In this document: piece after piece, positions 1-9,351 of the stretch
How positions within the stretch are numbered: the stretch's first letter is position 1
Layout: every line of letters starts with the position of its first letter
Source of the DNA: Clostridioides difficile CD160
GTDB taxonomy: Bacteria > Bacillota > Clostridia > Peptostreptococcales > Peptostreptococcaceae
DNA length: 53,864 bases
Direction: 5' to 3'
Assembly (NCBI RefSeq): GCF_000449425.2
Contig: NZ_AVHW01000083.1
Span: 1 to 53,864 of the forward strand
Position numbers and translations under genes: made by a program
Notes under the pieces: model-generated
Told to the model about the DNA's origin: nothing
Database searches by the model: none
The model's input: only the letters and a program-made list of their open reading frames with translations

Positions 1-74
1 AAACAGATAATTAGTAAAAATATACTTTTTATATTAAATTAATTTTGTATTCCATGTTAAAATAGTTGATATAT

Positions 75-104
75 TGTATTTTATCTTATAATATTTACTA
101 TAAT
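75..104 (+). promoter_or_regulatory. possible sigma-A promoter of the DeoR-type gene
   Basis: TTGTAT at 75-80 and TATAAT at 99-104 are separated by 18 bases and lie 26 bases before the start codon. The region is very AT-rich, so alternative -35/-10 pairs exist (TTGATA at 66-71 with TAATAT at 89-94). Confidence 0.35.
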
Positions 105-129
105 ACTACATTAGGAAAAGAGGGAAAAA

Positions 130-894
130 ATGTTTGCAGAAGAAAGGATTCAAGCTATATTAAATATCCTAAAAAAAGAAGGCAGAGTTACTGTAAAAGA
201 ACTCAGTTCTAAATTTAATGTTACAGAAGATTGTATAAGAAAAGATTTAAAAAATATAGAAAAAATCTCTTCAATACGAAGAATTTATGGTGGGGCTGTA
301 TTAGCCAGAGAAACTCTAGAAAATCAAGATACAAAAGATAGAAAAGAAATCAACATTCCAACAAAAAAAATAATAGCAGAAAAAGCATTTAATCTAATTA
401 TGGATAGAGAAACTATATTTTTAGACATCTCTACAATTAATATATTACTTGCAAAACTTTTAGCTGAAAGCAATAAAAAGGTAACACTGGTCACAAATAT
501 GTTAGATATACTAAATGTAGTTACTTCAAAACCAAATAATTTAAATATAATTTCTACTGGGGGTTTATTAAATCTTAGCTTAGATGGCTTTGTTGGTACT
601 CCAACTATAGACTTTATATCAAAATATAAATTTGACAAGACTTTTATGGGTAGCTGTGGTGTAGATGTATTCAACTCTTCACTTACAACTTTTGAAATTG
701 AAGATGGTCTTACAAAAAAAGCTATAATAAATTCAAGTAAGAAAGTGTTTATAGTTATGGAAGATAAAAAATTTAAATTTGATGGAAACTTCAAATTTGC
801 TCATTTAGAAGATATTAGTTCTATAATTACAGAAAAATCTCCTACCCCTGATATAGTAAGTACTTTAGCCGAATTTAATGTAAATGTTTTATAA
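130..894 (+). CDS. DeoR/GlpR-family transcriptional regulator
   Basis: A 254-residue protein with a DeoR-type winged helix in residues 1-55 (ERIQAILNILKKEGRVTVKEL, then the recognition-helix stretch VTEDCIRKDLKNIE) and a C-terminal DeoRC sensor domain with the usual STGGLL and GSCGVD segments around 145 and 175. Family members normally repress sugar-phosphate or nucleoside catabolic operons and respond to a phosphorylated sugar bound in the C-terminal domain. The start ATG follows an AGGAAAAGAGGG ribosome binding site. No sugar operon follows: the gene is monocistronic and ends at a bidirectional hairpin, so its target operon may lie to the left of the window. The effector cannot be read from the sequence. 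Confidence 0.9.
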   Translation: MFAEERIQAILNILKKEGRVTVKELSSKFNVTEDCIRKDLKNIEKISSIRRIYGGAVLARETLENQDTKDRKEINIPTKKIIAEKAFNLIMDRETIFLDISTINILLAKLLAESNKKVTLVTNMLDILNVVTSKPNNLNIISTGGLLNLSLDGFVGTPTIDFISKYKFDKTFMGSCGVDVFNSSLTTFEIEDGLTKKAIINSSKKVFIVMEDKKFKFDGNFKFAHLEDISSIITEKSPTPDIVSTLAEFNVNVL

Positions 895-1015
895 ACTCAA
901 TTACAGATTTTATATATTTACACCTAAATATATATTATTGTTTTGTAAATATCCTTAAAAAACCTAATTCTACAACAATCATTTTATAATTGAATTTAAT
1001 GGTTAAAACTAATTT

Positions 1016-1064
1016 GAAATAGACTTTCTAAATATAATACAGTTATTTTTAGAAAGTCTATTTC
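1016..1064. terminator. bidirectional terminator between convergent genes
   Basis: A 17-bp perfect inverted repeat (1016-1032 and 1048-1064; arm GAAATAGACTTTCTAAA) with a 15-base loop sits between the DeoR-type gene (plus) and the small minus-strand gene at 1139-1360. T-rich sequence follows in both directions, so it can serve both. Confidence 0.7.
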
Positions 1065-1138
1065 TTTAACAAACCATTTAATAATACTATTCACTTTAAT
1101 ATATTAGCAGAATAAATATATTATAGATGAATAAAGTC

Positions 1139-1360
1139 TTATTTCATTTCATCTTTCATTTGCTTTTCTATTTCTTTAGCAAATTTTTTTTGCTCGTATC
1201 TTTCCATCATCTCATCTTTTTTCATTTCTAAATTTACCATAGCACCTTGTGCATCATCTTTTAAATCCTCAGCAGTATTCTTCATTACATAAGCTGTCTT
1301 TTTAACACCTTCTTTTATATCTTCTTTCATATTTTTCATGTCTCTTTTTAATCTATCCAT
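1139..1360 (-). CDS. small charged helical protein, function unknown
   Basis: A 73-residue protein, about half Lys, Glu, Asp and Met, predicted to be almost entirely amphipathic helix (MDRLKRDMKNMKEDIKEG at the N-terminus, KEIEKQMKDEMK at the end). The reading frame opens further upstream at 1438, but GAGGAGGTAG lies just before the ATG at 1360, which decides this start. The central AYVMKNTAEDLKDDAQ pattern recalls YtxH- or CsbD-like stress proteins, although there is no membrane segment and I cannot assign a family. It appears monocistronic and converges on the DeoR-type gene. Confidence 0.7.
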   Translation of the reverse strand: MDRLKRDMKNMKEDIKEGVKKTAYVMKNTAEDLKDDAQGAMVNLEMKKDEMMERYEQKKFAKEIEKQMKDEMK

Positions 1361-1522
1361 CAAAACTACCTCCTCTGTAAATATAATATTTCTTATATTT
1401 ATTTTTCCCAAAGTGCATATATTTATTTGTAATATCAATTATAATTTTTAAGTCATTAAATGTAATTTAAAAGTATCTAAATATATAAATTTCAATATAT
1501 TAGATATTTTTTGTTTCAAAAT

Positions 1523-1565
1523 AAAAATAACATCAAGCATAAATTATATACTTGATGTTATTTTT
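1523..1565. terminator. terminator downstream of the two-component operon
   Basis: Perfect 15-bp stem (1523-1537 and 1551-1565, core ATAACATCAAG) with a 13-base AT-rich loop. On the minus strand it lies about 200 bases past the histidine kinase stop and ends in a T-rich run; on the plus strand it also has T6. Confidence 0.65.
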
Positions 1566-1595
1566 TAAATTCAAAGTAACTTAATTGTTGGGATT

Positions 1596-1646
1596 ACTAT
1601 AATGATGACTTATATGGAGGATGTAAGGGAATCTCATCATTATAGT
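1596..1646 (+). other. unexplained structured element (nested hairpin)
   Basis: A perfect 13-bp stem (1596-1608 pairs with 1634-1646, arm ACTATAATGATGA) encloses a second 7-bp stem (1609-1615 with 1621-1627) whose five-base loop is GGAGG, followed by a GGAATC joint. The inner stem needs a U-G pair that becomes a C-A mismatch on the other strand, so an RNA, if made, is on the plus strand. There is no T-tract, so it is not an ordinary terminator. I recognise no known RNA family. It lies in the 407-base gap between the small helical gene and the histidine kinase; the rest of that gap holds only the terminator at 1523-1565. Confidence 0.45.
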
Positions 1647-1767
1647 TTGGTGTATTTTATGGTTTAAAACTTCTTTTATTTATATTTATATAATACATTT
1701 TTAGTATGAATTTTTCATGATTTTAAAATGAACTATTATTGAAACTTATATTATTTATATAAACAAA

Positions 1768-3045
1768 TCAACTTTTAAATTCAACTGTAAATACTACAGA
1801 GTTTTCTTTGTTTTTTATACTATAATCAAATCCGTGACTTTTAAAAATTTGACTAACTATATAAAGTCCAAGCCCACTTCCTCCAGTTTTTCTTGAGCGA
1901 GATTTTTCTATTCTATAAAATGGATTAAATATCTCTTCCAAATAACGTTTCTCTATAGTCACACCAGTATTTTCAATTTCTAAAACTACTCTTTGATTAG
2001 AAGTCTTTTTATTTATGCGTTTATTTTTATCATAAAGTCTAATTATAAGCTCTGAACCCTCAGGAGAATATTTTATGGCATTATTTATTATATTATTAAT
2101 TGCCTTAGTTATTCTCTCTTGGTCTGCTTTAACTTCTAGGTTTTCTTCTATATTTAAAATAGTTTTCATATGTTTTTCTTCTATTAAAAATACTTGTCTT
2201 TTTACCAATCTATTTAAAAGCTCAGTTATATTTATTGATACCAATTTCAAATCTTTTTCAAGTATCTCTGATTTTGAAACTTCTATCATTTCATTTACTA
2301 AATCTTTTAATTCTTGCGTACATTCATATGATTTTTTCAGATAAGTATCCCTATCTTTATACTTCCCTACACTATAAATCATACCTTCAATTTGACCACT
2401 TATTATGGTTATTGGAGTTTTTAGTTCATGTGATATTGTGGCGACAAAATCCTTTCTTCTATATTCTTGTTCTCTCTCACTCTCTATTATATTTATAAGA
2501 GGTTTTGTTATTACAATTGAATATATATAAGCTCCAATAATTGCTATTAATATCGCTATTGATATGATGTATGGCATTAACTTTCTTATAACTTCGTTTG
2601 CTTCATCAATTGGCTGTAATGGCATAACGAGTTCTAAAGTATATGGCCCATCTTTTGCATCTTTAGTATATATAGGTATAGATGTTCTGTATTCATCCTC
2701 AATACTATTAATCATGTACTTACTATATCTTAAAATAACTACTTCATTTTTTCCATATACAATTTTTCCTTGACTATCTTTTAATAAAATAGCTAGATTT
2801 TGGTCTTTAGCCATATAATAAAGTCTTTCTTCTAAAGTATATGTATCAAAGTGAATTGAACTATCTACTAAAGATTTTAAACTCTCTTGAAGAGACTCAA
2901 TTTTATACTCATGATAATATGATGGCAATAAAAAATATAAAATTAGATATATTATTAAAGCTAATGCTATTAATAATGATGTCGTTATAGAAAATAACTT
3001 ATATTTTATGCTTAACTTTTCCCACTTATCAAATATCCTTCTCAA
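1768..3045 (-). CDS. sensor histidine kinase
   Basis: A 425-residue membrane kinase: transmembrane segment 1 at about 20-40, an extracytoplasmic domain to about 155, transmembrane segment 2 at 158-180, then HisKA with the phosphoacceptor His206 in SHELKTP, and an HATPase domain with the N box (NNIINNAIKYS, 317-327), an F box (IFNPFY) and a GGSGLGL G2 box near 388. The G1 box reads ENTGVT, a weaker version of the usual D-x-G-x-G. Translation probably begins at the TTG at 3045, which overlaps the regulator's end by 17 bases, so the two are coupled. It would phosphorylate the partner regulator; the signal cannot be inferred. It is separated from copA by a terminator, so a copper role is not supported. 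Confidence 0.92.
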   Translation of the reverse strand: MRRIFDKWEKLSIKYKLFSITTSLLIALALIIYLILYFLLPSYYHEYKIESLQESLKSLVDSSIHFDTYTLEERLYYMAKDQNLAILLKDSQGKIVYGKNEVVILRYSKYMINSIEDEYRTSIPIYTKDAKDGPYTLELVMPLQPIDEANEVIRKLMPYIISIAILIAIIGAYIYSIVITKPLINIIESEREQEYRRKDFVATISHELKTPITIISGQIEGMIYSVGKYKDRDTYLKKSYECTQELKDLVNEMIEVSKSEILEKDLKLVSINITELLNRLVKRQVFLIEEKHMKTILNIEENLEVKADQERITKAINNIINNAIKYSPEGSELIIRLYDKNKRINKKTSNQRVVLEIENTGVTIEKRYLEEIFNPFYRIEKSRSRKTGGSGLGLYIVSQIFKSHGFDYSIKNKENSVVFTVEFKS

Positions 3046-3697
3046 GTGTATATCCTATCCCTTTTACAGTTTTAATATATGGTAATGATATTTTTTTTCT
3101 TATATTTTTTATATGTGCATCAACAATTCTAGTATCTCCATAGTAGTCATAACCCCATATACTATCCAAAAGACCTTCTCTAGTTATAACCTGAGGATAC
3201 TTCTCTATCAGAGCTTTCAATATATTAAATTCTTTTAGTGTAAGCTCTATAGGTTCTCCATCTATCTCAGCTATATATGTGTTTAAATCAAGCTTTAATT
3301 TTTCAAAAACTATAAATTTATCATTTATAGTTTTGTTACTTCTTCTTAATATAGCTTCTACTCTTTTTATAAGAAGATTAAATGAAAATGGCTTTGTTAT
3401 ATAGTCATCACATTCTAAATCAAACCCTTTAAGTTGGTCCCCTTCATCATTCAAAGCAGTCAAAAATATAATTGGAACGCTTGATGATTTTCTTATCATT
3501 TTACAAACCCCATAACCATCTAGATTTGGCATCATTATATCTAATATTACTAAATCATAACTTCCTTGTTTAAACTTTTGTATACCTTCCAATCCATCAT
3601 TAGCTGTATCAACTTGATAACCTTCTGCACTTAAAAATTCTGATATTAATTCTTGTATATTTGAATCATCTTCAATTACAAGTATTGACGAGTTCAT
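3029..3697 (-). CDS. OmpR/PhoB-family response regulator
   Basis: A 222-residue regulator: receiver domain in residues 1-115 with the acidic pocket Asp10/Asp11, phosphoacceptor Asp53 (VILDIMMPN), Thr80 and Lys102 (TKPF), then a trans_reg_C winged helix in about 130-222 (LTLKEFNILKALIEKYPQVI, DTRIVDAHIKNIRKKI). It is the first gene of the pair and is read from an AGAAAGGATTG ribosome binding site. Phosphorylated dimers would bind direct repeats in target promoters. The targets are not visible here. Confidence 0.93.
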   Translation of the reverse strand: MNSSILVIEDDSNIQELISEFLSAEGYQVDTANDGLEGIQKFKQGSYDLVILDIMMPNLDGYGVCKMIRKSSSVPIIFLTALNDEGDQLKGFDLECDDYITKPFSFNLLIKRVEAILRRSNKTINDKFIVFEKLKLDLNTYIAEIDGEPIELTLKEFNILKALIEKYPQVITREGLLDSIWGYDYYGDTRIVDAHIKNIRKKISLPYIKTVKGIGYTLEKDI

Positions 3698-3773
3698 TCT
3701 ATCAATCCTTTCTATTTTATTTAAAATTTCCTATATTACTTATATTTTATCTCATTGTTGTGAATTTTACATG

Positions 3774-3832
3774 AAAAAAGAGCTATCTTAATTTGTAAAT
3801 TAATTCTTTTAATTTAAAGATAGCTCTTTTTT
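3774..3832. terminator. terminator downstream of copA
   Basis: A 16-bp stem (3774-3789 with 3817-3832; core AGAGCTATCTT) closed by an AT-rich loop and flanked by A6 and T6, functional in either direction. It lies 25 bases past the copA stop and upstream of the response regulator, so it separates the two transcription units. Confidence 0.85.
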
Positions 3833-3856
3833 ATACATTTTATTTAACTTATTAAT

Positions 3857-6355
3857 CTAGTTTCTTTTATATGCCTTGAAATTTTTAAGTCTAAGTGCAT
3901 TTGAAACAACTGAAACTGAACTTAAACTCATAGCTGCTGCTGCAATCATTGGGTTTAATAGAGGTCCTCCAAATACATACAACAATCCCGCTGCTACAGG
4001 TATACCAATCGTATTATATCCAAATGCCCAAAATAGATTTTGTTTTATATTTTTTATAGTTTCATGACTAAGTTTAATTGCTGTTGGAACATCCATCAAG
4101 TCACTCTTCATAAGCACTATATCGGCAGACTCAATCGCTACATCCGTTCCACTACCTATTGCTATTCCTATATCTGCTTTCGCAAGGGCTGGAGCATCAT
4201 TTATTCCATCCCCCACCATTGCAACAAACTTACCTTGATTTTGTAACTTTTCAACTTCTTTTGATTTATCTTCTGGCAAAACTTCTGCTAAAACCATATC
4301 TATACCTACTTGAGTTGCTATAGCATTTGCAGTTTTTACATTATCTCCAGTAACCATTGCAACTTTTATTCCCATATCATGAAGAATCTCTATTGCTTTT
4401 TTACTACTTTCTTTAACTACATCTGCCACTGCAATTATTCCTGCTAACTTTCCATCTACAGCTATATACATAGGTGTTTTACCTTGACTTGCCAATACAT
4501 TAGATTTTTCTTCTAAAGCTTCAAGGACAATATTATTGTCATTCATAAGTTTTTTATTTCCAAGTAATATATTTTCGTTATTGATAATAACTTGTATACC
4601 AGCACCTGGTATAGCTTTAAAATCATCAACTTTTTCTAATTTTATATTTTCTTCTTCTCCATATTTAACTATCGCTTCCCCAAGTGGATGTTCTGAACCT
4701 TTTTCTGCACTCGAAGCAATCTTAATAAGATATTCTTCTTCCACATTATTTAATACAATATCTGTTACCTTTGGTTTTCCTTCTGTTATTGTTCCTGTTT
4801 TATCAAATATTACTGTATTTACTTTATGTGCAGATTCTAGTGCCTCTCCACCTTTTATCAATATACCATTTTCTGCACCTTTTCCAGTCCCAACCATTAT
4901 AGCAGTTGGTGTTGCTAAACCTAATGCACAAGGACAAGCAATTACAAGTACTGATATAAATATAGTAAGTACAAAGACTATATCTTTTCCACCTACTAAA
5001 AACCACAATAATGACGCCACTACTGCTATTGCAATTACTATTGGTACAAAATATCCAGACACAGTATCTGCAAGTTTGGCAATAGGTGCCTTTGTACCTT
5101 GAGCATCTTCAACTAATTTTATTATCTGAGCAAGAGCTGTATCTCCACCAATTTTTTCAGCCTTAAACCTAATAACACCATTTTTATTTATGCTAGCTCC
5201 TGTAACTCTACTTCCAACGTTCTTCTCTACTGGTATACTTTCACCAGTAAGCATTGATTCATCAACTGATGTATACCCTTCTATTACAACTCCATCCACA
5301 GGTATTTTAGTTCCTGGTTTTACTAATATTATATCTCCTATTTCTACTTCTTCTATAGGAGTTTCTACTTCTTTACCATCAACTAATACTATTGCAGTTT
5401 TAGGCTGTAATCCCATAAGTTTTTTAATTGCTTCTGATGTTTTTCCTTTTGATTTTGATTCCAGATATTTACCAAGTAAAATAAGTGCTATTATTATTCC
5501 TGCACTTTCATAATACAACTGATGATGGTGCATACCTTGAATTTGACCATTTGCTATTTGTATTGTTGTGTATAAGCTATACAAAAATGCTGCTAGTGTA
5601 CCAATTGCAACTAAAGAATCCATATTAGGACTTAATGAAAAAAGTGCTTTAAATCCATTTATATAAAATTTATATCCAGCTATCATTACTGGTATTACTA
5701 AAACTAGTTGAATTAATGCATAATTCAAAGTATTCGTCATAGGATTTATAATTTCTGGCAAAGGCCATGGCCCTATAGGCTTTATTATCATAGGTCCCAT
5801 TGCTATATAAAACAATGGGACTGCAAATACTATTGCTACTATAAATTTAACAAATAAAGACTCCATTTCTTTTTCTTTTCTTAATTTATCTTCATCTACA
5901 TCAACCTTATCTCTTATCTCTTCTATTGGCTTATATCCAGCTTTTTCAATAGCTGCTTTTATTTGAGATAATTTTACCTTTGATGGATTGTAGTCTATAT
6001 TAGCTTTATCTGTTGCTATATTTACACTAATACTCTCTACTCCATCCAATTTTTTTACTACTCTTTCTACAGCTTTTGCACAAGCTGCACATGTCATTCC
6101 ATCAATTTTCATATCAATTTTTTTATTGCTTTCTTCCTTTATAATTCCATATCCAGCTTTTTCTACAACCTGTTTTATATCATCAAAGCTAACTTTAGAA
6201 TTGTCATATTCTATTTTCAGTTTTTCAGTAGCTATATTTACGCTTTGGTCATATACTCCATCCATTTTCTTGGTTACTCTTTCTACTGCCTTTGCACAAG
6301 CTGCACATGTCATACCTGTAATTTTATAGCTTTCTACTACTTTATTTGAACTCAT
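3857..6355 (-). CDS. copA: copper-exporting P1B-type ATPase CopA
   Basis: An 832-residue P-type ATPase that exports Cu(I) across the cytoplasmic membrane. Two N-terminal heavy-metal-associated domains each carry a CAAC pair (Cys17/Cys20 and Cys89/Cys92). The membrane Cys-Pro-Cys site is at 474-476, the phosphorylated Asp518 lies in DKTGT, the TGES actuator motif is near 370, the SEHPLGEA nucleotide-site motif near 555, and GDGINDAP near 720. A tandem-HMA architecture with CPC is typical of CopA rather than of Cd/Zn pumps. The HHHQ stretch near 277 in an outer loop may bind metal. It is monocistronic; no copZ or csoR gene is adjacent, although its promoter contains a CsoR-like operator. Confidence 0.95.
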   Translation of the reverse strand: MSSNKVVESYKITGMTCAACAKAVERVTKKMDGVYDQSVNIATEKLKIEYDNSKVSFDDIKQVVEKAGYGIIKEESNKKIDMKIDGMTCAACAKAVERVVKKLDGVESISVNIATDKANIDYNPSKVKLSQIKAAIEKAGYKPIEEIRDKVDVDEDKLRKEKEMESLFVKFIVAIVFAVPLFYIAMGPMIIKPIGPWPLPEIINPMTNTLNYALIQLVLVIPVMIAGYKFYINGFKALFSLSPNMDSLVAIGTLAAFLYSLYTTIQIANGQIQGMHHHQLYYESAGIIIALILLGKYLESKSKGKTSEAIKKLMGLQPKTAIVLVDGKEVETPIEEVEIGDIILVKPGTKIPVDGVVIEGYTSVDESMLTGESIPVEKNVGSRVTGASINKNGVIRFKAEKIGGDTALAQIIKLVEDAQGTKAPIAKLADTVSGYFVPIVIAIAVVASLLWFLVGGKDIVFVLTIFISVLVIACPCALGLATPTAIMVGTGKGAENGILIKGGEALESAHKVNTVIFDKTGTITEGKPKVTDIVLNNVEEEYLIKIASSAEKGSEHPLGEAIVKYGEEENIKLEKVDDFKAIPGAGIQVIINNENILLGNKKLMNDNNIVLEALEEKSNVLASQGKTPMYIAVDGKLAGIIAVADVVKESSKKAIEILHDMGIKVAMVTGDNVKTANAIATQVGIDMVLAEVLPEDKSKEVEKLQNQGKFVAMVGDGINDAPALAKADIGIAIGSGTDVAIESADIVLMKSDLMDVPTAIKLSHETIKNIKQNLFWAFGYNTIGIPVAAGLLYVFGGPLLNPMIAAAAMSLSSVSVVSNALRLKNFKAYKRN

Positions 6356-6456
6356 AATAATTCCTTCCTTTCTTTCAACATATTTTCAATCAATTTATAA
6401 CTATTTACTTTGATATGTACTCTTGATAAATTGTTTATTTAGAAATCTATATTTTA

Positions 6457-6486
6457 ATTATACCCCCTATAGGTATATTTAATCAA
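6457..6486 (-). promoter_or_regulatory. copA promoter with CsoR-like operator
   Basis: On the minus strand TTGATT (6481-6486) and TATAAT (6457-6462) are spaced 18 bases apart. The spacer and -10 are filled by the pseudo-palindrome TATACCTATAGGGGGTATA (6459-6477), which has the G/C-rich centre and TATACC/GGTATA arms typical of copper-responsive CsoR operators in Firmicutes. Repressor binding here would block RNA polymerase until Cu(I) is bound. The repressor gene is not in the window. Confidence 0.7.
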
Positions 6487-6568
6487 TATTTTTTTTATAA
6501 ATAAATTTATTAGTTATATTTATTTGTATTTACTAGAAAAGTATACTCATAATTAAATATATACATAA

Positions 6569-6619
6569 AAATAGAGTATATAAATTGTTTAATGTTTGTA
6601 CAATTTATATACTCTATTT
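6569..6619 (-). terminator. terminator of the small Cys-rich protein gene
   Basis: A 19-bp perfect stem (6569-6587 with 6601-6619) followed on the minus strand by a TATTTTTATG run. It is about 27 bases past the stop of the gene at 6646-6837. Confidence 0.75.
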
Positions 6620-6645
6620 CTTATAATTTATATTCTATTTATAGT

Positions 6646-6837
6646 TTATTCCTTACATGCTTCGAAGAATTCTGCTTCTGTTTCTTTTATTTCAAGCTCA
6701 TTGTCTATTATTCCAACAGCTTCTTTTTTAAATGCTCTACATTGACCTATACAACCAGTCTTTACATTTTCTTCTCCAACTAAAGTTTTTAACTTATTTA
6801 CATCCACATTTGAACAGTTTGGACATACTCTTATCAT
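6646..6837 (-). CDS. small Cys-motif protein, DUF1450/YuzB-like
   Basis: A 63-residue protein with two cysteine pairs, Cys5-x-x-Cys8 (CPNC) and Cys29-x3-Cys33 (GCIGQC), laid out like a short thioredoxin-fold [2Fe-2S] or DUF1450 (YuzB) protein. The GCIGQC segment matches the GCLGYC segment of that family as I remember it. It is preceded by TAGGAGGAAC, so the ATG start is firm, and it has its own terminator. The metal or redox role is inferred; the first pair is C-x2-C, so zinc binding is also possible. Confidence 0.7.
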   Translation of the reverse strand: MIRVCPNCSNVDVNKLKTLVGEENVKTGCIGQCRAFKKEAVGIIDNELEIKETEAEFFEACKE

Positions 6838-6985
6838 ATTTAAGTTCCTCCTAATTAATGTCTAATTAATAATTTTATACCCAAATATAAAATTTATAAA
6901 AATCTTTTTTGTTATAAATTATTTCCATATATTCCATTTTTATCATATTATCAACATTATATAGCCATCTTATAGTTTTTTAGTA

Positions 6986-7228
6986 CTACATGTATGGTGG
7001 TATTTGCTGTTTTCTTATTATTTCTAATTCTTTAATTTCTAAAGATTTAATTACATTTACTTTGTAGTTTTCTTTAGATTTTATATATAAAACATCTTCT
7101 GTCTTTTTGCCTTCAATAAATTTATGAGACCATTCTAATAGTTCATCAAAATTACAAATCTCTTCTTTTAAGAAAGTATCACTTTCACTAGCGAAATACT
7201 TGATTATTATTTTGGTTACTTCCAACAT
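6986..7228 (-). CDS. hypothetical protein
   Basis: An 80-residue soluble protein (MLEVTKIIIKYFASESDTF at the start) with mixed charge, no signal peptide, no Cys motif and no domain I recognise. The ATG follows AAAGGGTGAT at a good distance. It stands alone between the small Cys-motif gene and the divergent typA, with 148 bases between it and the next gene downstream. Confidence 0.6.
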   Translation of the reverse strand: MLEVTKIIIKYFASESDTFLKEEICNFDELLEWSHKFIEGKKTEDVLYIKSKENYKVNVIKSLEIKELEIIRKQQIPPYM

Positions 7229-7375
7229 ATATCACCCTTTGCTTTTTATTAATATTTTCATTTATAAAGTTATTATTTGTCTAAAAACTTTTTTTAAACA
7301 GAATAAATTTTTACATACAAAACTAGCATTTTTGCTCAATTTAAGCTATATTAATACATTTTAATCTATTTCTCC

Positions 7376-7404
7376 TTGTACCTAATAGTATATTGTGATA
7401 TAAT
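7376..7404 (+). promoter_or_regulatory. sigma-A promoter of typA
   Basis: TTGTAC (7376-7381) and TATAAT (7399-7404) are separated by 17 bases, 34 bases ahead of the typA start codon. The rest of the 7229-7438 gap shows nothing else. Confidence 0.75.
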
Positions 7405-7438
7405 TAGTAAGTTATTTTAATCGAAGGGAGCAACAAAA

Positions 7439-9262
7439 ATGTCACAAAAACATAAAATTATAAATATCGCAGTTATAGCCCACGTTGATGCTGGAAAGTC
7501 AACATTGGTTGATGCTTTCCTTTCTCAAAGTGGTGTTTTTAGAAAGAACGAAGTAGTTAAAGACTGCGTTATGGACAGTAACGACCTTGAAAAAGAAAGA
7601 GGCATAACTATATATTCAAAAAACTGCGCAATAAACTATGAAGATTACAAAATAAACATAGTTGATACTCCAGGACATAGCGACTTTTCTTCTGAAGTTG
7701 AGCGTGTTATGAAAACTGTTGACACAGTTATTTTATTAGTTGATGCTAGTGAAGGCCCAATGCCTCAAACTAGATTCGTTTTACAAAAATCTTTAGAGTT
7801 CGGTTTAAAACCAATATTATTTATAAACAAGATTGATAAAAAAGACCAAAGAGCGGAAGAAGTAGTTAATGAAGTTTTCGATTTATTTGTAGACTTAAAT
7901 GCAACAGATGAACAATGTGAATTCCCTATAATTTATGGTATAGCTAAACAAGGTATAGCTAAACTTGAAATGGATGATGATAGTGAAGACCTTTCTCCTC
8001 TATTTAAAACTATTGTAAATCATGTTGAGGCTTATCCTGATTACGACAATGAACCTCTACAATTCCAAATATCAGCTCTTGCATATGATGATTATGTAGG
8101 TAGACTTGGTATAGGTAGAATTTATAAAGGTACTCTTAAAAGTAATACACAAGTTGCTATATGTAGAGAAGATTCTGCTATATCTAAAGGAAAAGTATCA
8201 AAACTTTCTGTATATGAAGGTTTAAAACAAGTTGAAGTTGATGAAGCTACTAGTGGAGAAATAGTAGTTATATCTGGTATACCAGATATATCTATAGGAG
8301 AAACTCTATGTGATTTAGATAATCCACTACCTATGGAGATGATAAGAATAGAAGAACCTACTCTTTCAATGAACTTCTTGGTAAACGACTCTCCATTTGT
8401 TGGAAAAAGTGGAAAATTCGTTACAACTAGACATTTAAAAGATAGACTTGAAAAAGAACTTGAAGTAAATGTAGGGCTTAAAGTTGAACCTCTTGAAACT
8501 ACTGATGGATATAAAGTTTCTGGACGTGGAGAACTTCACTTATCTATACTACTTGAAAATATGAGACGTGAAGGTTATGAAATTGGTGTTTCTAAACCTG
8601 AGGTTTTAATGCATAAAGAAGATGGAAAACTAATGGAACCAGTAGAAAGAGTTGTTGTAAACTGTCCTGAAGTTTATTCTGGTACTATTATAAACGAATT
8701 GAACTTAAGAAAAGGTATGATGGAATCTATGTCAATAGAAGGAGACTATGTAAAAATAGAATTCTTAGCACCTACTCGTGGTCTTTTAGGATATAGAAGT
8801 GAATTTATAAATGCAACTCGTGGAGAAGGTACTCTAGTTCGTTCATTCGAAAAATTTGAAGAATTCAAAGGAGAAATACCTTCAAGAGGAAATGGTGTTT
8901 TAATAGCACAAGGACCTGGTGTTACTATGGGTTATTCTCTTAATGCTTTAAGTGATAGAGCAGTAATGTTTGTAGACCCTGGTGTAGAAGTTTATGAAGG
9001 TATGATAATCGGTATGAATTCTAGAAAAGATGATATGGTAGTCAATCCTTGTAAAAATAAGAAAATGAGTAACGTTCGTGCTTCTGGTTCAGATGATGCT
9101 ATAAAATTATCTCCTCCTAGAATATTTACTCTTGAAGAAGCTCTAGAATTTATAGAAGATGATGAATTAGTTGAAATTACACCTGATTCTATAAGACTTA
9201 GAAAAAGATTCTTAAATGAACATGATAGATTAAGATATAATAAATCTAGACAAGGTAAATAA
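7439..9262 (+). CDS. typA: translational GTPase TypA/BipA
   Basis: A 607-residue ribosome-associated GTPase of the EF-G/LepA group, involved in 50S assembly and stress adaptation. The G domain shows G1 AHVDAGKST (14-22), G2 RGITI (55-59), G3 DTPGH (76-80) and G4 NKID (130-133). EF-G domain II and III/V-like segments follow, and the C-terminal TypA-specific domain contains [10 protein letters not shown] and the conserved RKRFL/R-rich tail. Length equals the family norm. Start ATG follows GAAGGGAG. It is monocistronic with its own promoter and terminator. Confidence 0.97.
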   Translation: MSQKHKIINIAVIAHVDAGKSTLVDAFLSQSGVFRKNEVVKDCVMDSNDLEKERGITIYSKNCAINYEDYKINIVDTPGHSDFSSEVERVMKTVDTVILLVDASEGPMPQTRFVLQKSLEFGLKPILFINKIDKKDQRAEEVVNEVFDLFVDLNATDEQCEFPIIYGIAKQGIAKLEMDDDSEDLSPLFKTIVNHVEAYPDYDNEPLQFQISALAYDDYVGRLGIGRIYKGTLKSNTQVAICREDSAISKGKVSKLSVYEGLKQVEVDEATSGEIVVISGIPDISIGETLCDLDNPLPMEMIRIEEPTLSMNFLVNDSPFVGKSGKFVTTRHLKDRLEKELEVNVGLKVEPLETTDGYKVSGRGELHLSILLENMRREGYEIGVSKPEVLMHKEDGKLMEPVERVVVNCPEVYSGTIINELNLRKGMMESMSIEGDYVKIEFLAPTRGLLGYRSEFINATRGEGTLVRSFEKFEEFKGEIPSRGNGVLIAQGPGVTMGYSLNALSDRAVMFVDPGVEVYEGMIIGMNSRKDDMVVNPCKNKKMSNVRASGSDDAIKLSPPRIFTLEEALEFIEDDELVEITPDSIRLRKRFLNEHDRLRYNKSRQGK

Positions 9263-9286
9263 AACATATATTTATCTCTAGTTACT

Positions 9287-9336
9287 AAAATAGCCATATA
9301 TACTAAAAGATATCTTTAAGTATATATGGCTATTTT
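9287..9336. terminator. bidirectional terminator between typA and trxB
   Basis: An 18-bp perfect stem (9287-9304 with 9319-9336; core AATAGCCATATATACT) with a 14-base loop and A4/T4 flanks lies between the convergent typA and the thioredoxin-reductase-like gene. Confidence 0.85.
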
Positions 9337-9351
9337 TATTTTAAATTTATA

